From: an uncultured Propionivibrio sp.
Lineage (GTDB): Bacteria; Pseudomonadota; Gammaproteobacteria; Burkholderiales; Rhodocyclaceae
DNA: 64,000 nucleotides
Direction: 5' to 3'
NCBI RefSeq assembly: GCF_963666255.1
Contig: NZ_OY762655.1
Span: forward strand, 372,001-436,000
Below, piece after piece: positions 40,989-51,763 of this stretch. The notes beneath the pieces are model-generated. The model was given only the letters and a program-made list of their open reading frames with translations. It was not told the origin of the DNA and made no database searches. Every line of letters starts with the position of its first letter. The first letter of the stretch is position 1. Both the position numbers and the translations under genes were made by a program.

Positions 40989-41767
40989 TGGTCTCTGTCT
41001 TCTGGGGCGCCGGGAGTGTCGTGATGACAAACGGTTGCATCCTCACCGTGGTTGCCGGCTTCCGAACGCCGCTGTGCGTCGGCCAGGTTCGCTTCGGTCA
41101 GCGTGCTGCCGGTGTCGCCGCGGGCAATCAATTCCCGCGCCAGGATCATCACTTCGGGATATTCGGCGCGAACGTGTTCGAAATCATGCAGGATGCTGAC
41201 CACCGTCCGTCCCTCGTCGTTCCAGCGGCGAACGAGCGTGGCGAGGTCGCGGACCGTGTTGGCATCGATGGCGCTGTACGGTTCATCGAGCAGGACGAGC
41301 GCAGCGTCCTGCAGCATGAGCCGAGCAAAACGCGCGCGCTGCAGTTGTCCGCCCGACAACTGCCCGATCAGGCTGTGTTCGCGGCCCAGGAGTCCGACGG
41401 CGCCGATCGCGTCGTCGATGCGCTGCTTGGCGCCTGAATCAAAGCGCCGGAAAGCGCCGAATTCGGCCCACAGTCCCATCGCAACGAAATCGCGTACCGT
41501 GACCGGAAAACTCGAATCCACCGAAGACTGTTGCGCCAGGTAAGCAATGCTTCGGCGTTCGATACCGTGTAGCGTGATGTCTCCCTGCATCGGCGTCAGT
41601 TCACCGACAATTCCTTTGAGCAGCGTCGACTTTCCGGCGCCGTTCGGGCCGATGACGGCCAGCAGGCTGCCACTGGCGATTTCTCCGCTCAGGTGATGGA
41701 CTGCCGGATGACGGTGGTAACCGAGCGTGACGTTTTCGAAGCGGACGATGGCGTGCGGTGTCCTCAT
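40985..41767 (-). CDS. Metal ABC transporter ATP-binding protein
   Basis: This 260-residue ATPase has Walker A GPNGAGKST, Q-loop YLAQQSSVD, signature LSGGQLQRARFARL and Walker B ALVLLDEPYSAID, then ILHD. Its C-terminus extends about 40 residues with GNHGEDATVCHHDTPG, two His and a Cys that might bind metal. The ATG at 41767 overlaps the stop of the 52-residue protein by 4 nt; an upstream TTG at 41779 is unlikely. It powers the permease at 40101. Confidence 0.92.
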   Translation of the reverse strand: MRTPHAIVRFENVTLGYHRHPAVHHLSGEIASGSLLAVIGPNGAGKSTLLKGIVGELTPMQGDITLHGIERRSIAYLAQQSSVDSSFPVTVRDFVAMGLWAEFGAFRRFDSGAKQRIDDAIGAVGLLGREHSLIGQLSGGQLQRARFARLMLQDAALVLLDEPYSAIDANTVRDLATLVRRWNDEGRTVVSILHDFEHVRAEYPEVMILARELIARGDTGSTLTEANLADAQRRSEAGNHGEDATVCHHDTPGAPEDRDQ

Positions 41768-41922
41768 GCCATCGCCCAAATCACACTGATCCAGAGAATG
41801 CCAAGGGCAACAACGCTGATGACGAGCCGCGTCAGCGCGCCGGCGCAGAGGGCCTGAAAAATCTCCGATCGTGCCGGGTGACTGACGGGGTGGTGATGAG
41901 AGTGTGCGACGTCTGCTTTCAT
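41764..41922 (-). CDS. Small His-containing membrane protein of the metal ABC operon
   Basis: This 52-residue protein (MKADVAHSHHHPVSHPARSE...) has a His-rich N-terminus (five His within 15 residues) and one membrane helix (LVISVVALGILWISVIWAM). Its TGA overlaps the ATPase ATG by 4 nt, so it is translated with the transporter. I recognise no named family. A role as metal-binding accessory to the importer is plausible but inferred. The frame is open upstream to 41997, where it only mirrors the channel gene. Confidence 0.65.
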   Translation of the reverse strand: MKADVAHSHHHPVSHPARSEIFQALCAGALTRLVISVVALGILWISVIWAMA

Positions 41923-41944
41923 GCGTATCTGTGTTCTTTGCCGT

Positions 41945-43597
41945 TCAATGCCGGGTTGCCGTCGGGCCGGTCTGGAATTGTCGTTGATATCGTTCAAGGC
42001 TGTTCAGCGATCCACAGGCGTACAGCACGTCGTTCGCGTGGATGCGGAAACTGTCGTCGAATTCGATCAACACCTTTTGAGAACGTTCCACTGCAACGAT
42101 TTTTGTGCCTGTTTGTTCGAGCGTCTCGTTATGCCATGGATGCGAACCAACGAGTGTCCCCGGGTTCTGCCGGCTGAATTTGATCCGGCTTTCGACCGGA
42201 ATGATCTGTTCGTCAAGCAGGTGGTACGCCAGAATCTGTCCGGCCACCTGTCCTTGCGAAATCGCGAAATCCGCCCCGGCCTTGTAGATTCTGGCTGTAT
42301 TCGGTGTCCGGTTTACGCGGACGATCAACGGAACCTCGGGGGCCTGGTCACGCACGACGGCGGTTGCGAATACGGCTTCGCTGTCGTCGGCCAATGCCAA
42401 TACGATCGCGCTGGCGTTGGCGACGCCGGCGCGTGCCAACGTCGCATTGTCGAGGACGTTGCCGACCACATCGACGCCGGGGCCTGGCTGCAAGTCGATG
42501 ACAACACAATTCTCTCCGGCGTCATGGAGCATTTCGATGACCTTGCGACCGACAGCGCCGAAGCCGGCAAGGACGATGGGCCCATCACGCCGGATCGGCA
42601 TGGCCATTCGTCCGACCTTTTCCAGTTGTTGCGGTGGGCCGACGACGACAAGAATGGCGCCGGAATCGATCAATGTCTCAGGCCCTTTGGTCGTCGTGAA
42701 AACGCCTTCACGCCACTGTCCGATGACGGATACGCCGTGCTCTTCCCGCAGTCGCAAATCACCGAGGCGTTTTCCGGCGAGTTCGCTGCCGTTGCGGACA
42801 CGAAACTCGGCCAGCCCGGCTTGCGTTCCCAGCAGGTGCATACCCTCAGCGGGCGGACTGATCCGTGTGCTCGCTCGTGACGCCATTGCCGCGCCCAGCA
42901 CATGGGCCGGCGTGAAAACGTCGGTAGCGCCGATCTGGAGCATCGGCGCCCGGTAGATCGGTTCGTCCGCCAGCGCGTAGATGGGGCCGGAAAAGCCGTG
43001 TTCGCGAACGATCATGGTGCATGTGGCATTGGCATGATCGCCTGCGTTGGTGACCACCGCGCGCGCTTCGCTGACGCGTGCAAGCGCGGCCGGATCGTCG
43101 GCAAGCTTGCCGAAAACCACGTTGTATTTCCGGTCGCGCAGATTTCGTGCGAGCTCCAGGTCTTCCTCGAAAATCACGAAGCGGCTGCCGGCCCGCTTGA
43201 ATTCCTCAAGCAGTGATTCGATCGCCGGCCCGTAACGGTAGAAGAGTACGGTGTCCGTCATCGGCGGAAGCTCGTGCTGCAAGCGGACCTCGAACTTCTC
43301 CTCAAAATACGGCAGAACCAGCACTGGAAAGATCAGAAAAATCAGGAACTGGCCGATAAATGGGGTGACGATCACAAACGATGCCATGACCGGATGTTCC
43401 CAATGGTTATCGTGGCCGTAACCGGTGTTGGTGATTGATTCAGATGCCCATTGGATGCCTTCCATCAGTGTGCGAGGGGTCCCCTCAAGATGCGTCATGC
43501 CAAGCATGTACAGCGTGCCGAGGGTCAATATCGCGGTCGGCAGGATGGTCAGCAAAGTGAGAAGACGACGTGTGGCAGGTTTGATCTTGAATGGCAT
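41945..43597 (-). CDS. Potassium channel-like protein with two RCK (TrkA-N/TrkA-C) modules
   Basis: This 550-residue protein has two N-terminal membrane helices (about 12-35 and 72-98) around a pore loop SITNTGYGHDN, close to the TVGYG potassium filter. Then come two RCK units: the first with an altered nucleotide fold (VLFYRYGPAIESLL), the second with GFGAVGRKVIEMLHDAG and VVIDLQPG. This is the architecture of ligand-gated MthK/GsuK-like channels. The start at 43597 is chosen because an upstream extension to 43762 has no coding character. It lies just ahead of the metal ABC operon on the same strand. Confidence 0.85.
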   Translation of the reverse strand: MPFKIKPATRRLLTLLTILPTAILTLGTLYMLGMTHLEGTPRTLMEGIQWASESITNTGYGHDNHWEHPVMASFVIVTPFIGQFLIFLIFPVLVLPYFEEKFEVRLQHELPPMTDTVLFYRYGPAIESLLEEFKRAGSRFVIFEEDLELARNLRDRKYNVVFGKLADDPAALARVSEARAVVTNAGDHANATCTMIVREHGFSGPIYALADEPIYRAPMLQIGATDVFTPAHVLGAAMASRASTRISPPAEGMHLLGTQAGLAEFRVRNGSELAGKRLGDLRLREEHGVSVIGQWREGVFTTTKGPETLIDSGAILVVVGPPQQLEKVGRMAMPIRRDGPIVLAGFGAVGRKVIEMLHDAGENCVVIDLQPGPGVDVVGNVLDNATLARAGVANASAIVLALADDSEAVFATAVVRDQAPEVPLIVRVNRTPNTARIYKAGADFAISQGQVAGQILAYHLLDEQIIPVESRIKFSRQNPGTLVGSHPWHNETLEQTGTKIVAVERSQKVLIEFDDSFRIHANDVLYACGSLNSLERYQRQFQTGPTATRH

Positions 43598-43781
43598 TTG
43601 GGTCGTTCCGGCGGAACCAATGACAGGAGTATCGCCTTGGTCGAAATCTCGGTCAATGCAGGCCTTGGCGGTAATCGGGTAGTGCAGGGGAATACTGAAA
43701 ACACTGCTAGAATAGCCGGTGAGCAGCGCAATTACCGGATTATATGGCGCTGTTTCAGCCAATAAATTGTTTGGAGTGTCC

Positions 43782-45338
<1,557 letters not shown>

Positions 45339-46104
45339 ATCTCTTCGCGCAAATGACCGAGGCAGACGGCCTGAGGGCCAAACTGCCGCTCCTCGAACAC
45401 CGTTCGGCCTGAATGATGCACGCATAACACTGTACTGGCGCGCGTGCCGTAATCCGGGGACTTGACGAAGATGGCCGACAGGAGCCGTTCCCAGTGCGGC
45501 GGCACGCCGGTGTTGGGCAGGTGCTCGTCGGGGACGATTTCGTCATCGGCCAGCAGGTCGAAAAATGCACGCGTGTCGGGAAGTCTGGGAAGTGCCTTGG
45601 CGAAGGCTTTCTTGGCAGCGGTGAGCTTTGGCCAGGGTGTATCGAGCAGGTGGTTCGATAATCCGTAGATGCCCGGTTCCAGAAATATTGGCGTGGGGCG
45701 TCCGGGATGACGGTTGCTCAAATAGCCCAGCCGCTTTCCGTCCCCCAGCAGCAGATTGAAACCGTTGAATGCACCTGCTCGCGCGGCGACCTGCGCCAGA
45801 TAATCGTCCAGTCCCTGGCAATCCGTCAGAAAGTCCGCGGTCAGCATCCCGCGGGACGGTGCGTCGGCGCTGGGGCGACGGGATTCACGGTAATTCGTCA
45901 GCGCCGCGAAGCGGCCCTGCCGCGAAACGCCAAGCCACGTCCCGCCGGCTTCGACGTCGCGGCCAGCGAACACCTCCGGTGAATCGGGCCAGAAGGCGGC
46001 GCCCACCGACGGGCGCTCGAAAAACTCATCCCGGTTTGCAGCGACGATCAGCGGATAGTCCGGATGCGTTTGCCAGGCAAGGAGGATGAGACACACCGCA
46101 GCAA

Positions 46105-47121
46105 CTACGCTTGAACGGGTTCGATGCCGAGCACCCTAACACCGGGAATGGCGATACGGATTCCTTCCGCGTCGACTTCGCTCTCCTTGATCACGGCCAG
46201 CGCGATGAATCCTCCGGCAGGCGAGGGGGCGATGCTGGCGATCGTACCGCAAGCCGATTCCGCGCTGTTTTCATGGAAAATGCTGCTGCCGGCGTCGACC
46301 TTCGCGTCAATCTGAAGCCGGTAAAGATGGCGCTTGATTTTGCCGAGGTAGTGGGTTCGGGCAACGACTTCTTGCCCCGGATAACAGCCTTTTCGGAAAC
46401 TGACCGCGCCAATCTTGTCGAAATTGACCATTTGCGGCACGAACTCTTCCTTGGTGGCCGCGGTGATGAAGACGATCCCTGCCTGGGTGTCGAGCCACTG
46501 CCAGACCGGCACGCCCGTTGGACGCGCTCGCACTTTCAAGGCATCGAAGATGGCAGGAAGACCGGCGGTCGGCGCAACGATCAGGAAGCGCTCCGGACCG
46601 AGGCAGATGACTGATCCGGCGGCGCTAGACGCGGTCTCCATGACGCCTTCGGGAACCGGCAGTCCTGCGGAGGTCAGGGCATCCCTGGCCTGAGATCCGG
46701 CGATCCCGAGAGCGTCTTCGGTACCCGAAAGATCAGTCAATTTGACTTTGGATCGCAGGACGAAGACCTGAAGACGTTTCTGGGTGGCTTCGAGAATATC
46801 CTTGGCAAGCAAGGCCTTGTAAGTACCGCTTTGACGGAACAGGAGAAAACTCGCCTGCATGCGGCCCTTGTGCGTACACCAGGACGAATACTGCGCCGAG
46901 GTTTCGGCGAGATGATTGACGTCGCTGGTCAGCTGATTTTGCAGAAACGAGGTCGCATCGTCTCCGGAGCAACTGAGCAGGGCCAGATGGGTGAGTGGTG
47001 TCATGACCGTCGCATCGGTCGCTGCAGCAAGTTCCCCGGCTGGGTCGCCGAAGTCGCTTACCACTCCGTCATTGTCGATATGCGCGCCCTGAGCGCTGAG
47101 GAAGGCTTGCCATTGGGTCAT
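46105..47121 (-). CDS. ygfZ: tRNA-modifying / Fe-S protein YgfZ
   Basis: This 338-residue folate-binding GcvT-like protein has the signature KGCYPGQEVVAR with the essential Cys. It supports repair and maturation of certain Fe-S enzymes (for example MiaB) with tetrahydrofolate. Other elements are LTHLALLSCSGDDATSFLQNQ and RGVPVW-type (TGVPVWQWLD). The start ATG at 47121 has ATGGAAAA upstream; ATG 47136 is possible. The gene is divergent from mltG. Confidence 0.92.
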   Translation of the reverse strand: MTQWQAFLSAQGAHIDNDGVVSDFGDPAGELAAATDATVMTPLTHLALLSCSGDDATSFLQNQLTSDVNHLAETSAQYSSWCTHKGRMQASFLLFRQSGTYKALLAKDILEATQKRLQVFVLRSKVKLTDLSGTEDALGIAGSQARDALTSAGLPVPEGVMETASSAAGSVICLGPERFLIVAPTAGLPAIFDALKVRARPTGVPVWQWLDTQAGIVFITAATKEEFVPQMVNFDKIGAVSFRKGCYPGQEVVARTHYLGKIKRHLYRLQIDAKVDAGSSIFHENSAESACGTIASIAPSPAGGFIALAVIKESEVDAEGIRIAIPGVRVLGIEPVQA

Positions 47122-47264
47122 CGTCGTATTTTCCATCGTGATGGGTATGTGCCTGTGTTGTCTGCAATTCGACTCTGTACGCGACAATCGGTTCAGGTGA
47201 AACGGCTTTCGGATATTATATCGCCTCACTTGACTCGGCAGCCCAGGCACACTGGGGGCGCTCA

Positions 47265-48263
47265 ATGCTGAAAATACTAAAAATCCTGATCCTGCTTGGC
47301 ATCGCGGTCGCTTTGTCTGTTCTTGGAGTCCTCTACTGGAAGGTCTCCTCGCCGCTCGCGATGACGGGCGAGCGCATTGAATTTCATGTGGCGCCTGGCA
47401 GCAGTTTGCGTAGTGCGGCGCGGGAAATTCATGCAGCCGGAATCGGGGTCGAGCCTTGGCTGTTTGTTGCGCTCGGCAGAGCGTTGCGGGTGGAAACCTC
47501 GATCAAGGCAGGAAGCTACGAGATCAACCGGGGGGTCAGTGCGCTGGACCTGCTGCGCAAACTGACAAAAGGAGACGTCACCCTCACGGACATTACCTTC
47601 ATCGAAGGCTGGACCTTCCGGCAAATGCGCGAAAGGATCGATGCGCATCCGGATATCCAGCACGATACGCGCGGACTGTCCGATGCGGAAGTCATGCGTC
47701 TGATCGGGGCCCCGTCTGTTGCCGCCGAGGGGGCGTTTTTCCCCGACACCTACCTGTTCTCCAAACGTGGGCGTGATGTCGATGTGCTGGCACGCGCCTA
47801 CCGCACCATGCAGCGGTACCTCATGCGCGAATGGGAAGGCCGGGCAGCAGACCTGCCTTACGCAGATATGAATCAAGCCTTGATCATGGCATCCATCGTC
47901 GAAAAGGAAACGGGGCGGGAACAGGATCGACCGATGATCGCCGCGGTGTTCGTCAATCGACTGCGCCAGGGCATGTTGCTGCAGACCGACCCAACCGTCA
48001 TTTACGGAATGGGGGAGCGCTTCGACGGCAATTTGCGTCGGCGCGACCTGCTGACCGATACGCCGTACAATACTTATTTGCGCGCGGGGCTGCCGCCGAC
48101 GCCGATTGCCATGCCGGGTCTGGCATCCTTGCGAGCGGCTCTGCATCCGGCGCAGAGTTCAGCCTTGTATTTTGTTGCACGCGGCGATGGTACGAGTCAG
48201 TTTTCGAGAACGCTGGACGAACATAATCAGGCGGTAAACCGCTATCAGAGGGCTGGCAGATGA
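47265..48263 (+). CDS. mltG: Endolytic murein transglycosylase MltG
   Basis: This 332-residue protein has one N-terminal membrane helix (residues 4-25) and a periplasmic YceG domain. The LysM-like part is [17 protein letters not shown]; catalytic Glu lies in [10 protein letters not shown], followed by [37 protein letters not shown]. It cleaves nascent glycan strands to end them. The order mltG-tmk-holB is conserved in proteobacteria. It overlaps tmk by 4 nt (ATGA). Confidence 0.95.
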   Translation: MLKILKILILLGIAVALSVLGVLYWKVSSPLAMTGERIEFHVAPGSSLRSAAREIHAAGIGVEPWLFVALGRALRVETSIKAGSYEINRGVSALDLLRKLTKGDVTLTDITFIEGWTFRQMRERIDAHPDIQHDTRGLSDAEVMRLIGAPSVAAEGAFFPDTYLFSKRGRDVDVLARAYRTMQRYLMREWEGRAADLPYADMNQALIMASIVEKETGREQDRPMIAAVFVNRLRQGMLLQTDPTVIYGMGERFDGNLRRRDLLTDTPYNTYLRAGLPPTPIAMPGLASLRAALHPAQSSALYFVARGDGTSQFSRTLDEHNQAVNRYQRAGR

Positions 48264-48892
48264 GCCGTACGGAGCAACATCGGGGAAAGTTCATTACATT
48301 CGAAGGCATCGACGGTGCCGGCAAAAGCACGCACATTGCGGCTGTTGCGGACTTGATTCGTCGCCAGGGGACGGGCGTGGTGTGTACGCGGGAACCGGGC
48401 GGCACGCCGCTTGGCGAAAAGTTGCGGGAACTGCTGCTGAATGAGCCGATGCATCTTGAAACCGAGGCTCTGCTGATGTTTGCCGCGCGACGCGAGCATC
48501 TGGCTCTGGTCATCGAACCGGCGCTGGCGCGGGGCGACTGGGTCGTATCTGACCGTTTCAGCGATGCGACCTATGCCTACCAGGGCGGCGGGCGCGGACT
48601 CGACAAGGCGAAGTTTGCGGTGCTCGAACAATGGGTTCATGGCCATCTGCAACCCGATCTGACCTTCCTTTTTGATTTGCCGCCGAGCGTTGCCGAGCAG
48701 CGCATCCAGACGCAAGGGCGAACGCTTGACCGATTCGAACTTGAAAAACGCGATTTCCATCGTCGCGTACGGGAGGCGTATCTTGAACGGGCCGCGGCCG
48801 AGCCACAGCGAATCGTTGTGATTAACGCCGATCAACCAGTTTCAGACATTAAGAATCTGGTTGAAAAAAGTGTTTTATCTATCTGTTTATGA
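48260..48892 (+). CDS. tmk: Thymidylate kinase
   Basis: This 210-residue enzyme phosphorylates dTMP to dTDP. It has P-loop [12 protein letters not shown], the substrate motif [30 protein letters not shown], and the lid DRFELE. Residues around R in the LID suggest the type II family. It overlaps mltG and holB by 4 nt at each end. Confidence 0.96.
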   Translation: MSRTEQHRGKFITFEGIDGAGKSTHIAAVADLIRRQGTGVVCTREPGGTPLGEKLRELLLNEPMHLETEALLMFAARREHLALVIEPALARGDWVVSDRFSDATYAYQGGGRGLDKAKFAVLEQWVHGHLQPDLTFLFDLPPSVAEQRIQTQGRTLDRFELEKRDFHRRVREAYLERAAAEPQRIVVINADQPVSDIKNLVEKSVLSICL

Positions 48893-49935
48893 ATGTCATT
48901 GACCTCAATATAGAGGTGTGGCACGGGTTGAATGGGCGCCGCGAGCGCCTGCCGCACGCGTTATTGCTGACGGGCCAGCGCGGCATCGGAAAGTTCGATC
49001 TGGCGCAGCGATTTGCCGCCTCCTTGCTGTGCGAGCAACCGACGAACACGCACGAGGCCTGCGGCGTCTGCGCGGCCTGTGGCTGGATGTCGCAAGGGAA
49101 TCATCCCGATTTTCGTCTTGTTCAACCGGAAGCGCTGTCAGAAGAGGTCCAGGAAGAGGGCGAAAGCACATCCAAGAAGAAACCGAGCCAACAGATTACG
49201 ATCGATCAGGTGCGCGCCCTGGAGGATTTTCTGCATGTCGGGACGCACCGGCGTGGTGCCCGGGTTGTGTTGGTCCATCCGGCTGAAGCGATGAATCGTT
49301 CCGCTGCCAACGCGCTACTCAAGTCGCTGGAGGAGCCGATTCAGGATACGGTCTTCGTACTCGTTTCAAGTGAGCCGGACCGGTTGCTACCGACCATCCG
49401 CAGCCGCTGTCAGGTAATGCCGGTGGCTCGGCCGGAAGCTGCGCGTGCCCACGCATGGCTGACGGAGGCGGGGCTGGACGATGCCGAGCGCTGGCTGGCG
49501 CTGGCTGGCGGTGCACCCTTGCTTGCGGCCGAACTGGGTTCCAGCGACGAGCGCGGATTGCTTGACGCGCTGGTGGCGGAGTTCTCACGGGGAAGGCAGA
49601 TTGACCCGCTCGCCGCTGCGGCGTCGCTCGACAAGGTTGTCAAAGGCGAAGGACGGCCGGTTCCACTCAAGAGTCTGCTGGAGTGGTCGCAGAAGTGGTT
49701 GCTGGACCTCGCGCTGATCTGCCACGGCGAGAAGCCTCGATACTTCATCCGGCAAGTGGAGTTGCTGAAGAAACTCGCCGGTGCAACGAATTCGCGCAAT
49801 GTGCTGGCATTTCACCGGAAAACGCTACAATACCGGCTTTATTGCGAACAGCCCTTGAACAGCCGCCTGTTCCTTGAAGAATTTTTCATGAATTACGCCG
49901 CTGTCTTCCAACTGCACCGAAATGCACAAGGCTGA
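48889..49935 (+). CDS. holB: DNA polymerase III delta' subunit
   Basis: This 348-residue clamp-loader subunit has [14 protein letters not shown] in the P-loop position, where Lys is followed by Phe and not Ser/Thr, as expected of a non-hydrolysing delta'. Four zinc Cys are seen in [21 protein letters not shown] sensor 1 motif and the SRC in TIRSRCQ (Arg finger) are present. An acidic insert [10 protein letters not shown] lies near residue 85. It overlaps pilZ by 14 nt. Confidence 0.93.
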   Translation: MNVIDLNIEVWHGLNGRRERLPHALLLTGQRGIGKFDLAQRFAASLLCEQPTNTHEACGVCAACGWMSQGNHPDFRLVQPEALSEEVQEEGESTSKKKPSQQITIDQVRALEDFLHVGTHRRGARVVLVHPAEAMNRSAANALLKSLEEPIQDTVFVLVSSEPDRLLPTIRSRCQVMPVARPEAARAHAWLTEAGLDDAERWLALAGGAPLLAAELGSSDERGLLDALVAEFSRGRQIDPLAAAASLDKVVKGEGRPVPLKSLLEWSQKWLLDLALICHGEKPRYFIRQVELLKKLAGATNSRNVLAFHRKTLQYRLYCEQPLNSRLFLEEFFMNYAAVFQLHRNAQG

Positions 49936-50293
49936 ATCCACCACCGACGCGTCGCAGCGCTCGGCCGTGCTGTCCCTTAACATCAATTCCAAGTCGGCGT
50001 TGTACGCCGCCTATATGCCAATGCTCAAGAACGGCGGCATTTTCATCCCGACGACGAGGACCTATAACGTTGGTGATGAAGTTAGCATGCTGCTGACATT
50101 GATGGATGATCCATCGAAGCTGGCCCTGGTTGGATCGGTCGCCTGGGTGACGCCTGCCGGCGCCCAGAACAGCAAAGCGCAGGGCATCGGTGTGCATTTC
50201 CGGAACGATCCGAATGGGATCGAGGCGCGAAAGAAAATCGAGGGATTGCTCGGCGGCGTGTTGAATTCGTCGCGACCGACCCATACGATGTGA
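49922..50293 (+). CDS. pilZ: PilZ type IV pilus assembly protein
   Basis: This 123-residue protein is the pilus type of PilZ: the RxxxR motif that binds cyclic di-GMP is absent, and the core is YAAYMPMLKNGGIFIPTTR, DEVSMLLTLMDDPSK and GVHFRND. PilZ works in type IV pilus assembly with FimX/PilB. The tmk-holB-pilZ-tatD order is a conserved block. The ATG at 49922 overlaps holB. Confidence 0.93.
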   Translation: MHKAESTTDASQRSAVLSLNINSKSALYAAYMPMLKNGGIFIPTTRTYNVGDEVSMLLTLMDDPSKLALVGSVAWVTPAGAQNSKAQGIGVHFRNDPNGIEARKKIEGLLGGVLNSSRPTHTM

Positions 50294-50300
50294 TAGTGCG

Positions 50301-51083
50301 ATGCTTGTAGATTCCCATTGTCACCTGGACTTTCCTGAGTTGCTCGCCCAAATGGACGATGTGCGCGGCCTGATGCAACGCAACGGTGTCATGGGCGCAG
50401 TGTGCATTGGTGTCACCCTCGATGACTTGCCTCGCATCCTTGCGGTGTCAGATAGTTACCCGGAGATCGTTGCGACTGTTGGCGTGCATCCGGAACATAC
50501 CGGGGCCCCTGAACCGAGCGTCACGGATCTCGTCGCGCTGGCGCAGGCGCCGCACATCGTCGGCATTGGCGAGACGGGGCTGGATTACTATTGGCACAAG
50601 GATCAACCCGAGTGGCAGCGCGAACGCTTTCGTACCCATATTCGCGCCGCGCGGGAGCTTGGCAAGCCGCTCGTGATCCACAACCGTGATGCGACCGAGG
50701 ATCTCCTCCGCTTGATGGTCGAAGAAAATGCGGCGGAGGCCGGGGGTGTGCTGCACTGCTTCACCGAATCCTGGGAGGTCGCGCAGCAGGTGCTTGACCT
50801 CGGGTTCTATATCTCGATTTCCGGGATTGTTACTTTCAAGAACGCAGCCCAAATCAAGGATGTCGCGCGCCGGGTACCGCTGGACCGTTTGCTGATCGAG
50901 ACCGATGCGCCGTATCTGGCGCCGGTTCCTTTCCGTGGGAAGCTCAATCAACCGGGGTATGTGAAGCACGTCGCCGAGGAAATCGCCCGATTACGCGAAC
51001 TCCCATTTGAAACGGTGGCGCAAGCGACTACCGAAAACTGTTTCCGTGTTTTTCCTTCTGCCAGAACGAGAATGATGAAATGA
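50301..51083 (+). CDS. ycfH: TatD-family metal-dependent hydrolase (YcfH-like)
   Basis: This 260-residue TIM-barrel hydrolase has DSHCHLDFPE (HxH metal ligands), GETGLDYYWHKD (Glu), VIHNRDA (His), LHCFTESWE (His) and ETDAPYLAPVPFRGK (Asp). TatD/YcfH members are 3'-5' exonucleases or D-aminoacyl-tRNA-deacylase-like; exact activity is uncertain. Its stop overlaps the ankyrin gene at 51080. Confidence 0.93.
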   Translation: MLVDSHCHLDFPELLAQMDDVRGLMQRNGVMGAVCIGVTLDDLPRILAVSDSYPEIVATVGVHPEHTGAPEPSVTDLVALAQAPHIVGIGETGLDYYWHKDQPEWQRERFRTHIRAARELGKPLVIHNRDATEDLLRLMVEENAAEAGGVLHCFTESWEVAQQVLDLGFYISISGIVTFKNAAQIKDVARRVPLDRLLIETDAPYLAPVPFRGKLNQPGYVKHVAEEIARLRELPFETVAQATTENCFRVFPSARTRMMK

Positions 51084-51751
51084 AATCCGCCGTATTCACT
51101 TTGGTTGTAGCCCTTCTTGCCTCCGTGTTTTCTTCGACCGTTTGGGCTGGCGCGTATGAGGACATGGAGAACGCCATCACGCAGCGGGACGCGCAGGCGG
51201 TCATCAAGTTGCTCGATCGCGGCATGGACGTCAACACCGTCAATCGAGAAGGCGACACGCTGTTGATTCAGGCCGTGCGCAACGATATGCCGGAGTTACT
51301 CGATGCCTTGCTGCAACGGCGTGCCAGACTCAATTTCCGTAACCGTCATGGCGAGACGGCGCTGAGTATCGCTGCATTCACGGGCAACATGGCTTATGTG
51401 CAGCGAATTGTCGAATCGGGGGCACAAGTGAATTTTTTCGGCTGGCCGCCGATCACTTACGCCGCATTCAATAACCATCCGGCAATTGTCGAATATCTCA
51501 TCAAGAAAGGCGCCGAGGTCAATGCCAAGACCGAAAATGGTTCGACGGCGCTATATCTTGCGGCGCGCAACGGTTATACCGACGTGGTGAAGTTGCTGCT
51601 TCGCTACGAAGCGGATCCAACGATCGCCAATCAATATGGCGAGACTGCTGTGGATGCGGCAATGAAGGGAAATTTCGACGAAATTCTGCAGTTGCTCCGG
51701 GATGAGGGGGGCCGTTCCGGGAAGAGTTTCACCCTCGACCTCTCCAAATAG
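51080..51751 (+). CDS. Periplasmic ankyrin-repeat protein
   Basis: This 223-residue protein has a signal peptide ending at VWAGAYED (likely cleavage after VWA) and about five ankyrin repeats from residue 30, including NREGDTLLIQAV, GETALSIAA and GSTALYLAARNGYTDV. It should sit in the periplasm as a protein-binding scaffold. It is translationally coupled to tatD (ATGA). No catalytic residues are seen. Its partner is unknown; a similar lipoprotein is at 18470. Confidence 0.82.
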   Translation: MKSAVFTLVVALLASVFSSTVWAGAYEDMENAITQRDAQAVIKLLDRGMDVNTVNREGDTLLIQAVRNDMPELLDALLQRRARLNFRNRHGETALSIAAFTGNMAYVQRIVESGAQVNFFGWPPITYAAFNNHPAIVEYLIKKGAEVNAKTENGSTALYLAARNGYTDVVKLLLRYEADPTIANQYGETAVDAAMKGNFDEILQLLRDEGGRSGKSFTLDLSK

Positions 51752-51763
51752 GCGATACGCCTA

